DNA of 64,000 bases from Solen grandis (GCA_021229015.1 CM037778.1:84088848-84152847), one strand, 5' to 3'; counted from the first letter of the stretch, positions 50,856-62,121 are shown. The notes: a model not told the origin generated them from the letters alone. Numbers and translations: made by a program.

Positions 50856-51574
50856 TGTCATAGGGTATCAAAGTATTAATGTAGTTGAAATTTAGTTATA
50901 GTAGAGTTAAACAATTATATTTAGATTAGCGTAATTAATATGTCAGTATAGAATATTAATATTGCAAGAGTTAGAAATAGTTGTCAAAGGGAGGTAAAAG
51001 GGAGGTAAATAGTACAATATTTAATTAGTTATATACATTATTTCCCTTTAGGTCGTGACACTAATTTCTATTGGCTTTTACTAATACGCGGCCTTTCAAA
51101 TACTAAACAGTCGGAACACAGATTTTCATAACAGTAATGGCCACTTGTCATAGAATAATAATGTAGCGAAATTATATTTCCTGCAGGAAAAACAATGAAT
51201 CCAGCAAATGAAACCCTCGAAATGACTTGTTATCAATAAACCCCCATAACGACCCTCCAACAATGGCGCCCAACGTTAGTAACTTGTGAGCTGGAGAGGG
51301 GAAGTCAGCCTTAGAAAGCCCAACGTGGAACTGTGGCATCAGTGCTAGGTATGTCTAAGACACCTGCACGTGGTTATATTAACCCTGTAACTCCTAAAAT
51401 TCAGGGACGATTTCTAAAATGGAGGGGGATAATGTCACAGTACCGTTAACTCACAATAGCGGAGCATCATAAGTAAGTGGCCGGGTAGCTCAGTCGGTAG
51501 AGCATTCGCCCTGTAAGCGAAAGGCCCCGGGTTCGAGTCCCGGTCAGGCTGCATATTTTTCTCACCCTGTGACA
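50856..51574 (+). mobile_element. Small LTR element inserted in the Helitron frame
   Basis: The 719-bp insert begins TGTCATAGGG and ends CCCTGTGACA, an inverted pair with one mismatch, and is flanked by CTTA on both sides (50852-50855, 51575-51578). Inside are AATAAA (about 51235), a primer-site-like TGGCGCCCAACG at 51263, a purine tract GGAGGGGGATAA at 51421-51432, and a second TGTCACAG start at 51433. So 51433-51574 (142 bp) acts as the 3' LTR. It carries a tRNA-Thr-like segment. The 5' LTR would be longer (about 407 bp) and unlike the 3' LTR, so the element is rearranged or chimeric. It has no coding capacity. Confidence 0.65.
51479..51551 (+). tRNA. tRNA-Thr(TGT)-like sequence inside an LTR
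   Basis: The D arm (GCTC/GAGC), anticodon arm (TTCGC/GCGAA with TGT at 51512-51514) and T arm (CCGGG/CCCGG around TTCGAGT) are all perfect. The acceptor stem is weak: GGCCGGG against TCAGGCT has one G-A mismatch and two G-T pairs. The A and B boxes are intact. Its place inside LTR-like ends argues for a domesticated tRNA segment rather than a working tRNA gene. Confidence 0.55.
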
Positions 51575-51915
51575 CTTACGATTTCTGTCTTTTTCAAGTT
51601 TCTTTTGTTTTTCTACCTTGCTCAGCAGTATTTTGTTCTCGATATTTTTCAGATCGTCACTTAAATTCATCTTTTTGTTTTGCCGTGCAAATCTCTGTTT
51701 TTGCAGTTTTAATTGGTATCTGTCTTTTTGTTAGTTTCTTTTTCCATTCACTTTTCTCCTTTTGGTCTTGAAGATAGTCTGAAAGCCAGGTATGTGTCCT
51801 TTCTGATGTCTGACATTTGTTTTTCACAACAGTCTCTGTATCTTTTTCACTTATGTCTTTTATTGCAAACTGAATGTCCGCCTGGGAATGACATCACAGC
51901 TCCTTCAATGATGCA

Positions 51916-52439
51916 TCATCTTAGATGATTTCTCATTTCACTGATTATAAAGTTTGTTCTACATGGTACACACTTGTTTTGTAATAAATACTGTGCATTA
52001 GCCACTGCAAAGAACCCACACAGACTTGTAGCACCCTGTGACTGTGGAACTCTGTATTCTAAAGTTTTCAGAGCTGCCTCTGTATAGAGTAATTGCAACT
52101 GTGGCATAACGTTAGGTAGGTGAGATGGGTGGTTCAAACTGTCTATAACCATAACTGAACCATTGATCTGTGATGACACAAAGTAATGTCCTGGATATAC
52201 ATGGATCTGGACACAAAATGCTTCTGGTGGTGTAATTTTTTGTCTTGGCCGCGCCGCTTCTCTCTCACAAACGCATATAGTTGAGATGGAGGTATCAGTC
52301 CACTAACATTTGGGTACTGGGCACGTAGAATCTGGTTCAGATAGTCTGCTCATCCCGAATTGAGCTCACCATTTAGCACACCATCAGGATCGAGATCATG
52401 GAATGATCCAGTTGGCAGTACAGAGGCTGAGACTTCCAT
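51916..52439 (-). pseudogene. Ulp1-like cysteine protease of the Helitron-type element, broken
   Basis: Starting at ATG 52437-52439 the frame reads MEVSASVLPTGSFHD and L-N-S-G, then a TGA at 52350-52352 (likely from TGG, the Trp in the usual W-x-x-D-Y-L-N), then ADYLNQILRAQYPNVSG. A frameshift lies near an A run at about 52230. The downstream frame gives GHYFVSS (His codon 52186-52188), M-V-I-D-S-L (Asp codon 52141-52143), a VPQSQG glutamine and SLCGFFAVA (Cys codon 52018-52020). That His-Asp-Gln-Cys order is the C48/Ulp1 catalytic set. Such proteases occur in some transposons beside replicases. It sits directly upstream of the Helitron frame on the same strand. Confidence 0.75.
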
Positions 52440-53434
52440 CTTAAATGATAAGATATTGGATCATAAAAAGAACATCAAGTATTGCATATGAAAAAGTCAT
52501 TTTTGTGTTAATATTCTCTTCCACTATCAGATAATCTTCCACTATCAGATAATTGATTTTTATAATTTCTGAAGTGTTAGAGGGCACCCACTTTCACACT
52601 CCATAAATGGATGTTCCATCAAGAGTAAGAACTCATATGAAATAGTTCAGACATAGTAAAGATGGAAGGCAAAGATGTTATTTCCAATAAGAAAATATAT
52701 GTTACGTATGTACATGTACATCATTCTGTAGTTGCCAAATGAGTAAAGTCCAAAGCTAGAGTTGCTAAAATGCATCTCATAAGTACAAAGAAGGTATAAG
52801 TGTACCAAACAATATATCTCCACTTCTTTAACTGGTGGCTTAATTAATGTTTTACCTCCAATTAATGTGTAACTTTCTTCAGAATATGGCAGCTGAGTGG
52901 GACATCAGAGTGGAACATCAATCTGAAATGTTTTATTTTAATCATTATTACTTTAACAATGAACACAAAACAGTGGGAGAGTCTAATTTGGATCTCTCCC
53001 TTTTCACACTACACTACAATATTACTTTAGACTTGCAATATTTCCAAAGTTCAATGTTGGTTAAAAATAAACAAACTGTATCATTATCATAATATGAAAT
53101 AAACAAGAGGACACTGTGGGTCCTAGGTCGTTCACCTAAGGCCAAAAGTCAAGACAGTTTCCTAAAGACTTATATTAATAATTTTCAAGGTGTTCCTTAA
53201 TTAACTACATAGAAACTAACAAACTGTGTCATAATCATAATATATGCAAAAGGACTACAATGAATGCTTCAATACAATAAATTGTTAGTAAATGATAAAA
53301 GCACAAAAGCATATCAGTCTAAGTAAACTCATGCAGCTATTCTTAAAGTTCACATACATGTAGCTAAGTGTTGCTATTCACTTAAAGAACAATGCACTCA
53401 GAACAGAAGTAGTCACGAAAAAATTTTAAATTTT

Positions 53435-53480
<46 letters not shown>

Positions 53481-53559
53481 CAAAGTTTGAATTGCTCAAT
53501 GACAAATTAAATTCAAATTAAATTCTATTTTTTCATTTGTCCCCATCATCTTTCACTTT
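52440..53559. other. AT-rich spacer with TA microsatellite
   Basis: A direct repeat of TTCCACTATCAGATAAT lies at about 52518-52550, and a (TA)n run of about 45 bp at 53436-53480. No gene is recognised. The open frame at 52847-53092 has no known domain. Confidence 0.5.
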
Positions 53560-54249
53560 TTAGCAGGCGCCATCTTTGCTGGCATCATCTTTGTTGGTGC
53601 TACTATCTTTCCTTGTGTCATCTTCTTCCTGGAAGGTGGGGTCGGTGAAGATTTTCTCCATCTCGCCTATCTCAATCTTCTTCTCCAACTCTTCGATCCG
53701 CTCCTTTGCCAAATTCAGCCTTCTCTGAAAGTCATTCCTTTCACAAATTTGATGAAAATTATGTTGTTTCATGGTTGCCATTTTTTGTTCTATGGCTGAG
53801 TTCATGTTCCTCGCATCCCGCATGAGAAACAGGGACTGCTGGATGACACACTTGCTATTCCTCCTCACTGTCTCCAGGGTCTCTGTTACTACGTGTGATT
53901 CCCCTTTTGACACAGACCACAGAGCTGCCCTCAAACTCATATCAAGGTTGGAAGAGAAAGTCTCAAGTCCACTTATGGCATCTTGTAAAGTCTTCCTACG
54001 CTTGGTTGGGCTTGGACTATCAGGAGCACTTCTGAAGCATCTTGTGTCTTCAATTGGCGTGTTTAATGGACTCGCCATTGTTGTCCCAGGGCTAGCAGAT
54101 TGAGTCAATGGCCTCTGAGAGATACTAGCATAGGTTGACGCTGGCCTCTGTGTCTCTGACCCTGGGATGGTGCTAGCAGGCTGTGTCTCTTGTCCAGGGG
54201 GTGCTAGGAGCAGTAACTGTGGTCTCGGTGCTAGCAACTTGAATGACAT
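53560..54249 (-). CDS. Unassigned coiled-coil ORF beside the Helitron-type element
   Basis: A 229-codon frame from ATG 54247-54249 to a TAA. Residues 1-75 are rich in Pro, Ser, Thr and Gln with repeated P-A-S-T and T-Q phrases. P-S-P-T-K-R-R-K near residue 80 could be a nuclear localisation signal. Residues 85-190 look helical, ending in a clear coiled coil (RLNLAKERIEELEKKIEIGE). The tail is acidic and Lys/Ser-rich. An ATG about 26 bp upstream, in another frame, opens a short peptide, so the true start may be shifted. I do not recognise the family. It lies upstream of the protease on the same strand, so it may be a first ORF of the same element, or a separate gene. Confidence 0.5.
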   Translation of the reverse strand: MSFKLLAPRPQLLLLAPPGQETQPASTIPGSETQRPASTYASISQRPLTQSASPGTTMASPLNTPIEDTRCFRSAPDSPSPTKRRKTLQDAISGLETFSSNLDMSLRAALWSVSKGESHVVTETLETVRRNSKCVIQQSLFLMRDARNMNSAIEQKMATMKQHNFHQICERNDFQRRLNLAKERIEELEKKIEIGEMEKIFTDPTFQEEDDTRKDSSTNKDDASKDGAC

Positions 54250-54707
54250 ACATCTCAGTGGGGGGTTGCTCTGACATGTTGTTGGATTCTACCAAACTGA
54301 AAATATTGTTATCTGATGGTTATAGATGTTTTACATGCAGAAGAATATGTCTGGAACAACCTACAAACCAAAACTTCCGTGACCATTTAGCCACCAACAA
54401 ACAGAATCACACCAGAATACTTTATACAAAAGACATGCCAAAATACAACACAGCTGATTATTAGATCTATATATGTAGCTACAGCAAACACTACACAGAT
54501 TTGTAAGATATAAAGTAAGCAAGTGATGCCCAAACACCAAGTCTATGCAAGTGTGCTAGAAAGTGTGATTATGTAGGATGGTGTTACCAGGCACACCACG
54601 CATGCCCTAATGTAAACTTATCTTGTCCAATTCAACGGGCAGGTATGGAATATAATAATTGACTTTTGAATAGAATTAGCTTTATGATTGTGGTATCAAA
54701 CAAATCA

Positions 54708-54905
54708 GGGTCATATTGAAGTTATTAAGGTATGCTTGAGGAGGTAAGCCACGAAGCATTGCAAGTACCTGCTGAAATGATGATAAATAAAACGAAAGAT
54801 GCTTGTAGGGTCATATTGAAGTTATTAAGGCATGCTCGAGGAGGTAAGCCACGGAACAGTGCATGTACCTGCTGAAATGATGATGAATAAAATGAAAGCC
54901 AAAGT
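54708..54905. repeat. Direct duplication, 100-bp unit
   Basis: Two copies of a unit starting GGGTCATATTGAAGTTATTA lie exactly 100 bp apart and share GAGGAGGTAAGCCACG and CCTGCTGAAATGATGAT. The divergence is a few bases. Confidence 0.8.
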
Positions 54906-55067
54906 ATGTTTGAATGCTTTTTTAATTTATAAAAAACAAAAAAAACAGATGTCTCCCTACCCACTTTGTTGGGCGAGACATAATTCATGTTAATCACTAG
55001 AACTACATGTAAGACTTAGGATTCATGCCAAGCATTACAACTACATCACAGCTACATACACTGTGTT

Positions 55068-55262
55068 AAGTTATGACCATTTAAACAAGACTTTGGTTAA
55101 AGTAAATGTAAGAAAATATTTAAGTTATGACCATTTAAACAAGACTTTGGTTAAAGTAAATGTAAGAAAATATTTAAGTTATGACCATTTAAACAAGACT
55201 TTGGTTAAAGTAAATGTAAGGGAATATTTAAGTTATGACCATTTAAGCAAGACTTACATGTA
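55068..55262 (+). repeat. Tandem repeat, exact 54-bp unit
   Basis: About 3.6 copies start with AAGTTATGACCATTTAAACA at 55068, 55122, 55176 and 55230. Copies are nearly identical. Because 54 is a multiple of three the array is open in one frame, as an 18-residue repeat including YDHLNKTLVKVNV. No start context or family suggests real coding. Confidence 0.9.
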
Positions 55263-55439
55263 GAGTTGTTGTCTCTGCTGTGCCCACTATACAATTCATG
55301 CAATCAAGACAGATGCAAGAAATAGAATAATAGTTACCTTGCCCCTTGCCTGATCCAAAATGTATTTCTTTAGTCTTGTTGATCAGAAATGAGAACTTTC
55401 ACTCTGCATCACCACCCTGACTATATACATGCCTTTTAA

Positions 55440-56090
55440 AATGTATTATTAAGTTATCGCGGTCGCGGGATCCCATTTTTTGCCATATTTTCACTATTTC
55501 CGCTACCATAGCAACCACAATTTTAGTCGAACAAAAATAAAATGATGTGCATAATCTACATATTGCCATCTAGTCATATACCAAGTTTCATCAAGTTAGC
55601 TTGCTTAGTTATTAAGTTATCGGGGGTTCCATTTTTTGCCATATTTTCACTATTTCCGCTACCATAGCAACCACAATTTTAGTCGAACAAAAATAAAATG
55701 ATGTGCATAATCTACATATTGCCATCTAGTCATATACCAAGTTTCATCAAGTTAGCTTGCTTAGTTATAAAGTTATCGCGGGATCCCATTTTTTCACTAT
55801 TTCCGTTACCATAGCAACGACAATTTTAGTCGAATAAAAAAAATAAAACAATGTGCATAATCTACACATTGCCATCTAGTCATATACCAAGTTTCATCAA
55901 GTTAGCTTGCTTAGATATAAAGTTATCGCGGGATCCCATTTTTGCCTTATTTTCACTATTTCCGTTACCATAGCAACCACAATTGTAGTCGAGGAACAAA
56001 AATAAAACGACGTGCATAATCTACACATTGGCATATAGTCATAAACCAAGTTTCATCAAGTTAGCTTGCTTAGTTATGAACACCGGTAGG
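55440..56090. repeat. Tandem repeat, about 150-165-bp unit
   Basis: Four units begin near 55450, 55612, 55768 and 55919 with AAGTTATCGCGGGATCCCAT-like sequence. They share ACCATAGCAACCACAATTTT and ACCAAGTTTCATCAAGTTAG. The unit is non-coding and typical of bivalve intergenic repeats. Confidence 0.8.
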
Positions 56091-56097
56091 GGATTAA

Positions 56098-56600
56098 TTA
56101 CAATACATGAGTAAGGAACATCTGTACAAATTTATTTTAAAATCTGGCCAGTAGTTTTGAAGATGATTTTTAAAGTTTTCATTTTTTTTTGTTGCCATGG
56201 CAACCAGAGTTCTACATGGATCAAGTTTATTTTAGCAACTTTTGTGAAGGTTGACCCAAGGATCATCCCTGCCAAGTTTAATCCAATTCTGTCCAGTGGT
56301 TTCAGAGGAGATGTTGTTTAAAGGTTTCTCTATATACATATAAGGCAAATAAGCCCCGCCCCTGTTGGCCATGTTTTTATACGGATCGGAATAATTTTAG
56401 CAACTTTGGTAGAGGTTGACCCAAGGAACATCTGTACCAATTTATTTTAAAATCTGGCCAGTAGTCTTGAAGAAGATGATTTTTAAAGTTTTCATTTTTT
56501 TTGTTGTTGTTGCCATGGCAACCAGAGTTCTACATGGATCAGGTTTATTTTAGCAACTTTTGTGAAGGTTGACCGAAGGATCATCCCTATATTATACAGT
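56098..56600. repeat. Direct repeat, about 300-bp unit
   Basis: Two copies (from about 56113 and 56414) share GGAACATCTGTACMAATTTA, TTGCCATGGCAACCAGAG and CTTTTGTGAAGGTTGACC. The second copy ends at about 56600. Confidence 0.75.
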
Positions 56601-57174
56601 TGAACGAAAAACTTCTTGGTTTGCATGTACGCGAATGTGAACTGGAAAGATCAAGTGGAGTATAATAAATACAACTAAAAAATGCAAAAAAGTGTATATA
56701 TGTTTATATTTTATTGTTTCCTTTTAGTATGTGGACCATGAAATTTTGGAAGAATGGTTTTAACCAAACGTGTTATCCATTCTAAATAAGGACTTAACTT
56801 ACTTCTTATTAAATCTTAAATCATCTTCTTATGAAATAGTTATTTCAAGCATTTATTTATAGTTGTTTATCTTTATTAAGGATCAATTATTTTATGCGAT
56901 TTCTTCTCTAGTTAATACATTTTGATAAGTGAAGGGAAAGGGAGAGAAAAAATATGGAACGCTTCACGAATTTGCGTGTCATCCTTGCGCTACATCATAC
57001 CCATTCTTCTCGGCAACTTTTGGAACATTTGGAACGTTTTAGATCAATCAAGAAGGGGCCCTGTTCCAAAAGTTGATCAATCAGATGCGGGGAATTGTTT
57101 CAATAGTTGTTTATGGACGCCATCTTATTTATCACTTCGTGAAGGCATTTCCATGTCTTTTCATTTGGATTTTT
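56601..57174. other. Spacer without recognised gene
   Basis: The open frame at 56922-57176 (plus strand) resembles no known family. Otherwise nothing. Confidence 0.4.
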
Positions 57175-58200
57175 AGCTCACCTGAGCACGTGTGCTCAGG
57201 ATGAGCTTTTAGGATCGATGAATGTCCGTCGTCCGTCGTCCACAATTTGTTCGTTTGCACTCTAGCATGTTCATTTTATGAGCAATTATCTTCAAACTTT
57301 AAAACAATGTTTATAACCATAAAATCTCGGCCAAGTTCGATTATGGCTGATATTGGAACATTAGGTCAGGAGTTATGCCCCTTTTAAAATTCAAGAAAGC
57401 CAGATTTCACATTGTTTGCACTCTAGCATCTTCATTTCATGAGCAATTATCTTCAAACTTTAAAGATTATGGCTGATATCGTACCATTAGGTCAGGAGTT
57501 ATGCCCCTTTTAAAATTAAAAAAGCCAGATTTCACATTGTTTGCACTCTAGCATCTTCATTTCTTTAGCAATTGATTCAAACTTAATGACATTGTTTATG
57601 ACCAAAGAATCTCAGCCAAGTTCGATTTTGGCTGATATCCCTTGGTCAGGAGTTACACCCCTTATATTTTTTAAAAAAGTCAGATTGCACTTTGTTTGCA
57701 CTCTAGCATCTTTATTTTTTTAGGTCATTGTCTTTAAATTTTATAAAATGTTTATAACCATCAAATTTTGGCTAAGTTGGATTATGGCTGAAATTGGACC
57801 CTTAGGTCAGGAGTTACGCCCCTTTTAAAATTGAAAAAAAGCCAGATATCACTTTGTTTGCCCTCTAGCATCTTTATTTCTTTTAAACTTTTTGTCATTG
57901 TTTAAAACCATAATTCAATTATGACTAGAATCAACACACAAGGTCAGGAGTTATGCCTCTTTTAAATTTGAAAGAATCCAGATTGCTCTTTGCACTCTAG
58001 CATCTTTATTTCTTAAGCAATTGCCTTCAAACCTTAAGACATTGTTTATGACCAGAATATCTTGGCCAAATTTGATGATGGCTTTAATCAATTTATTATG
58101 TCAGGAGTTATGCCCCTTTAAATGTTGAAAATTGCAAGGTTTTACTCTGTTTGAACTTTAATATTTTCATTTTTTAGCACTCATTGTCAGTTGAAAAAAA
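57175..58200 (+). repeat. Hairpin-headed tandem repeat, about 125-165-bp units
   Basis: The head at 57175-57207 pairs AGCTCA with TGAGCT and CCTGAGCAC with GTGCTCAGG, centred on CACGTG. Next come GTCCGTCGTCCGTCGTCC and six or seven units starting TTTGCACTCTAGCATC, near 57254, 57415, 57540, 57694, 57856 and 57989. Units share G-G-T-C-A-G-G-A-G-T-T-A-T-G-C-C-C-C. Confidence 0.75.
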
Positions 58201-60600
58201 GGGGAAAAATTAGTAAGATATTTTTTTCCCCTAATATTACACCCTATTATCACATTTATTTATTAATGTACGTAACAATTTTCAGGAAACGTATGCTTAT
58301 TGATTTTGATCAGAATATCTAAACCTTGCTTGCGTTTGGTTTATATCAGATATAATTGTCTGATCTGAATATAAAATGAAGATCCCAATACTTGGTTTTA
58401 CAAAATGCCAATGTTTTTGAGATATATTCATTTATCTCTTATGTAAATCACTATAATTACATATAGATTAACAATCATGCATTGTATGCATACTCCAGGA
58501 ACGTTCCATTTCGTACACATCTACTTCAATTATTTTTCTTTTGTGGAGCATGGAACCGCAGTTCTTGTTTGGAGCCGTGATTTGCACATGTCCCATTCAA
58601 GCCTCGTTTTGATTCTCCACTCATGCCGTGTTCATGATAGTGTGAAAGTTTATCTTACCAAGATTTGTCATAGATGTAAGTTATTTCAGTATTATTTCTA
58701 TAATCAACAACTTTTGAACTATTGTGGTAATTGTCATCAAGTATCATTTATTTACAAGGGTTTGATGTTTTTAATTCTGATACGTAACTTCCGGTAAAAA
58801 CGAAAGTATGGTAAATTGTTTACAATTTGGCAATATTGAAGATCTGTCTTCGACTCCTACAGTTTTTTGTGTTTTGTAAGAATGAGAATATCAGTACATA
58901 GAGTTACGATTATAAACATATAAACATCTTTTATATGATTTAATGTGAGTTATTTTCTGATCTTATCTCGAGCCAGAATGTATCTCGGTACTTTTTTGCA
59001 AGCCTCGAAAAAGTTGTGTCTGTTCAAATGAAAACATGCATGTAAGTACAAACTAAACGAACTTTTAATTTGATTGTTATATTCTTATTATCTGTATAGA
59101 GGGATGGGTTTGGAAGAGTTAAAAAAAACAACAACATTAAATACCATTAATATTGGGCTGAGGCTATGATGAAATATGTTCAGTTTCTGCAATAAATGTA
59201 GCCAAAAAGCAAGCAAATAAGGGGGTAGGCAAAGTATTTATAGCAGTTATTTGCATCTGATCCCACAAGCACCCAAGGGGTGGGTATATATGTCAGTTTT
59301 GTGAATGATAGATAGGCCTACAGGCACATGCAAGATAAGCAGAATCATTCAACATCAATTATTTTGCATTTGAACCACTTTGGGCTGGAAGCCAGGCAGG
59401 GACATTATTTTTTACATCTCTTATGATGACATCATTTCTGGGTATGATAGGATTTTAAAACAAAAAATTAAATTAATGCACCGACTGTCTTTGATTTATG
59501 TTTTGGCATATGATATGATTTAGTCTCCCAAACAAAGTTTTGTCTCCAGAAATCCAGTCAGTGCTTCTTCGTAGTGCTCAACTTATGGTATTAATCGATA
59601 CAATTGTGTATCGACTGTAAACATGGCTTTGATGGATGTGAGAAATCATAAATATTTTAAGTTATCTTAGAAATAAACAACCTGTGTCAAGCAAAAACAT
59701 ATCCTATCTAAATAATATCTTTGTACCCACCCAAAACAACCATAAATGTGGATGGAACTTCACTCAACAGAAAGCCATTGTAGATTTGCCAAAACATTCC
59801 AACATGGTTAGCTTCAAGATTTCTTTCAGGTAAATTATAACATGAAAGGAATTTAAACTGTATTTTGTGTAAAAAAATCAACAAAAGGCATATATTAATA
59901 TATAAAGATGAGTACACATAATCATCATGCAGCAGGCTTTAAAGTGTGCCCCTGTTTTTTTCCTACTTTTTTTTTTTGAAAATGAAAATCAAATTTAATG
60001 AGAATAAGTTGCTAATTTACTTGTAGGAAACAGTTGATAGAAGTAGGTTATCAGTGGGGCAAGACGGGTTCCATGATGAGGATGGTTGAAGCAGATGTGG
60101 CAGTATTTGTATCTTAAGGTGAGACATGCTTAGTTTTCTATTTTTTGGTCCCTTATCGGTGTTCACACTATTGTAAGTGAAGGATACTTTGGTTTTGTTT
60201 TTCTTGGAATTTTTCTATAAGGGAAACAAAGAAAAATTTAAAAACCGTTTATTTCAAATCTACTAGCTAAATTTTTAAATATTTTTTTACTGACTGATAT
60301 TTTTATGAAATCCAATACCAAGATTGCAGGAAAACATGGTTGCCAGTGGTTGGGGCAGTTTGTTTATAACTATAGAGATCTATTCACTTAAATTGCACGC
60401 CAAATTCTCAATATTTTTGACACAAGTGTTCTTTTTAAGACCCTCACTGGTGTTTATATAGGTTTGCTCTGCCTGTCTGTCCAGATATCAGTATCATGCG
60501 ATAACTTAAAAAAAAACACTATGGAATTGATGGTCCTTCGATCATTTCCAAATTCCTCTAAATGGTGACTCTTGCTTTATTACATTTCACTGGTGGGGGA
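58201..60600. other. Intergenic-like stretch, nothing recognised
   Basis: 2.4 kb of AT-rich sequence. The 106-codon frame at 58477-58797 and the frame at 59708-59917 have no recognisable domain. Poly-T runs lie near 59945-59980. Confidence 0.4.
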
Positions 60601-60630
60601 ATTTTTATGTTGCATGCAACACTAGTTACT

Positions 60631-61944
60631 TGTTATACGCCCGAAGGGCTGTATTATGTTATGCCGCTGGTCGTCCGTCCGTCTGTCCGTCCGTCCGTTA
60701 GCAATTTCGTGTCCGCTCTGTATCTTTTGAACCACTTAATATAAATGAAAACTATTTGGCAGAAGTATCACCCAGAGTGAGAGGATGTGCAGAACATAGG
60801 TTTCAGATGGCTAGGTTCAAGGTCAAGGTCACAATTCAAGGTCAAATATCTTAACTGGTGCAAAATTAGTATTTTTGTGTCCGCTCTGTATCTTTTGACC
60901 TGCTGGATGTAAATGGAAACTATTTGGCAGAAGTATCACCCACAGTAAGAGGATGTGCAGAACATAGGTTTCAGATGGCTAGGTTCAAGGTCAAGGTCAC
61001 AATTCAAGGTCAAATATCTTAACTGGAGCAAAGTAAGTATATTTGTGTCCGCTCTGTATCTTTTGACCCGCTGGATGTAAATGGAAACTATTTGGCAGAA
61101 GTATCACCCAGAGTGAGAGGATGTGCAGAACATAGCTTTCAGATGGCTAGGTTTAAGGTCAAGGTCACAATTTAAGGTCAAATATCTTAACTGGTGCTAA
61201 GTTAGTATTTTTGTTTGTGTCCGCTCTGTATCTTTTGACCTGCTAGATGTAAATGGAAACTATTTGGCAGAAGTATCACCCACAGTAAGAGGATGTGCAG
61301 AACATAGCTTTCAGATGGCTAGGTTCAAGGTCAAGGTCACACTTCAAGGTCAAATATCTTAACTGGTGCAAAGTAAGTATATTTGTGTCCGCTCTGTATC
61401 TTTTGACCCGCTGATGTAAATGGAAACTATTTGGCAGAAGTATCACCCAGAGTGAGAGGATGTGCAGAACATAGCTTTCAGATGGCTAGGTTTAAGGTCA
61501 AGGTCACAATTCAAGGTCAAATATCTTAACTTAGGAGATTTCAACATTGACTGGAATATACAATCCCCTGAGAAGAAACTTTTGGAGAGGTTCATGACCA
61601 GACTACACTTCAAACAGATCATGACAGGTCCAACCACAGATAATAACTCCACAATTGACCTCATATTCACCAACATTGAAGACTGTATATGTGGAACCAA
61701 AGAAGCATATTACACTGACCATAAACTATGTTGGGTTAGCTGGTAATGAGGTAACTCTTGATTAAAGCACTATTCACATAATAAGAAACATGAAAAACCT
61801 ATTTGTAGCCACTGTTATAATAAAGCCCTTGAAGATTAACATTGCCAATCCTTCTTGTTGAAATAATACTTTATATATACATGTTTGTGCTTATCCTTTT
61901 TGTCTTAGGATATTCCCTGACAATACATACCTTCGGGCGTATAT
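60631..61944 (+). mobile_element. Hairpin-headed repeat with 168-bp array and LINE insert
   Basis: The left end has a hairpin at 60635-60654 (ATAC-GCCC, loop GAA, GGGC-TGTAT), then GTCCGTCCGTCTGTCCGTCC. Five units follow, starting GTGTCCGCTCTGTATCTTTT at 60709, 60877, 61045, 61217 and 61385, a period of about 168 bp. At 61531 the array stops abruptly at a LINE endonuclease fragment. The inverted match CTTCGGGCGTAT at 61931-61942 closes the element. Confidence 0.65.
61531..61746 (+). pseudogene. Non-LTR retrotransposon (LINE) endonuclease fragment
   Basis: The frame reads L-G-D-F-N-I-D-W-N, L-E-R-F, T-G-P-T-T-D-N-N-S-T-I-D-L-I-F-T and Y-T-D-H-K-L. These match the GDFN, S-x-I-D-L-I-x-T and x-D-H end of an APE-type endonuclease. 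It lacks the N-terminal half and all of the reverse transcriptase, and ends at TAA 61744-61746. It replaces the rest of a 168-bp repeat unit, so it was inserted or joined within that array. Confidence 0.75.
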
Positions 61945-62121
61945 TGCCCCGCTGTCAGCGGAGCTCTTGTTTAATGTTGCCTTTCAAAATTACAGTGTAT
62001 TTGTACGCAGACTAGCATTTCCAGTTGCTTCCCAATGATGCTTATGCTGAAGGACAATACTTGCCACAGTCTTTGATTATAAATATGAAAATTAAGGCAA
62101 AAGTCACTCGCTGTGATTTTA

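Larger units (their letters stand above)
50181..51915 (-). pseudogene. Lys/Arg-rich tandem repeats of the Helitron protein, interrupted
   Basis: On the minus strand, between the protease and the DUF6570 region, short frames encode copies of a basic unit of about 25 residues with the core QHSNRRSKL-D/E-T-S-E-K. Copies lie at about 50380-50520 and 50754-50870. The frames shift repeatedly. An AGAAT-rich patch near 50605-50630 and about 120 bp of unrelated sequence split the array. The LTR element at 50856-51574 splits it again. Basic repeats of this kind are common before the Rep region in animal Helitron proteins. The DNA-binding role is inferred from charge alone. Confidence 0.55.

Noticed and set aside
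51479..51551. A functional tRNA-Thr gene
   Set aside because: The arms are good, but the acceptor stem has a mismatch and two G-T pairs, and the sequence is enclosed by TGTCACAG/CTGTGACA LTR-type ends. I kept it only as a tRNA-like part of a mobile element.
53771..54103. Plus-strand frame of 110 codons
   Set aside because: It lies wholly opposite the longer coiled-coil ORF, whose composition and coiled coil are better evidence of coding.
58477..58797. Plus-strand frame of 106 codons
   Set aside because: No recognisable domain; the length is expected by chance in a window of this size and composition.
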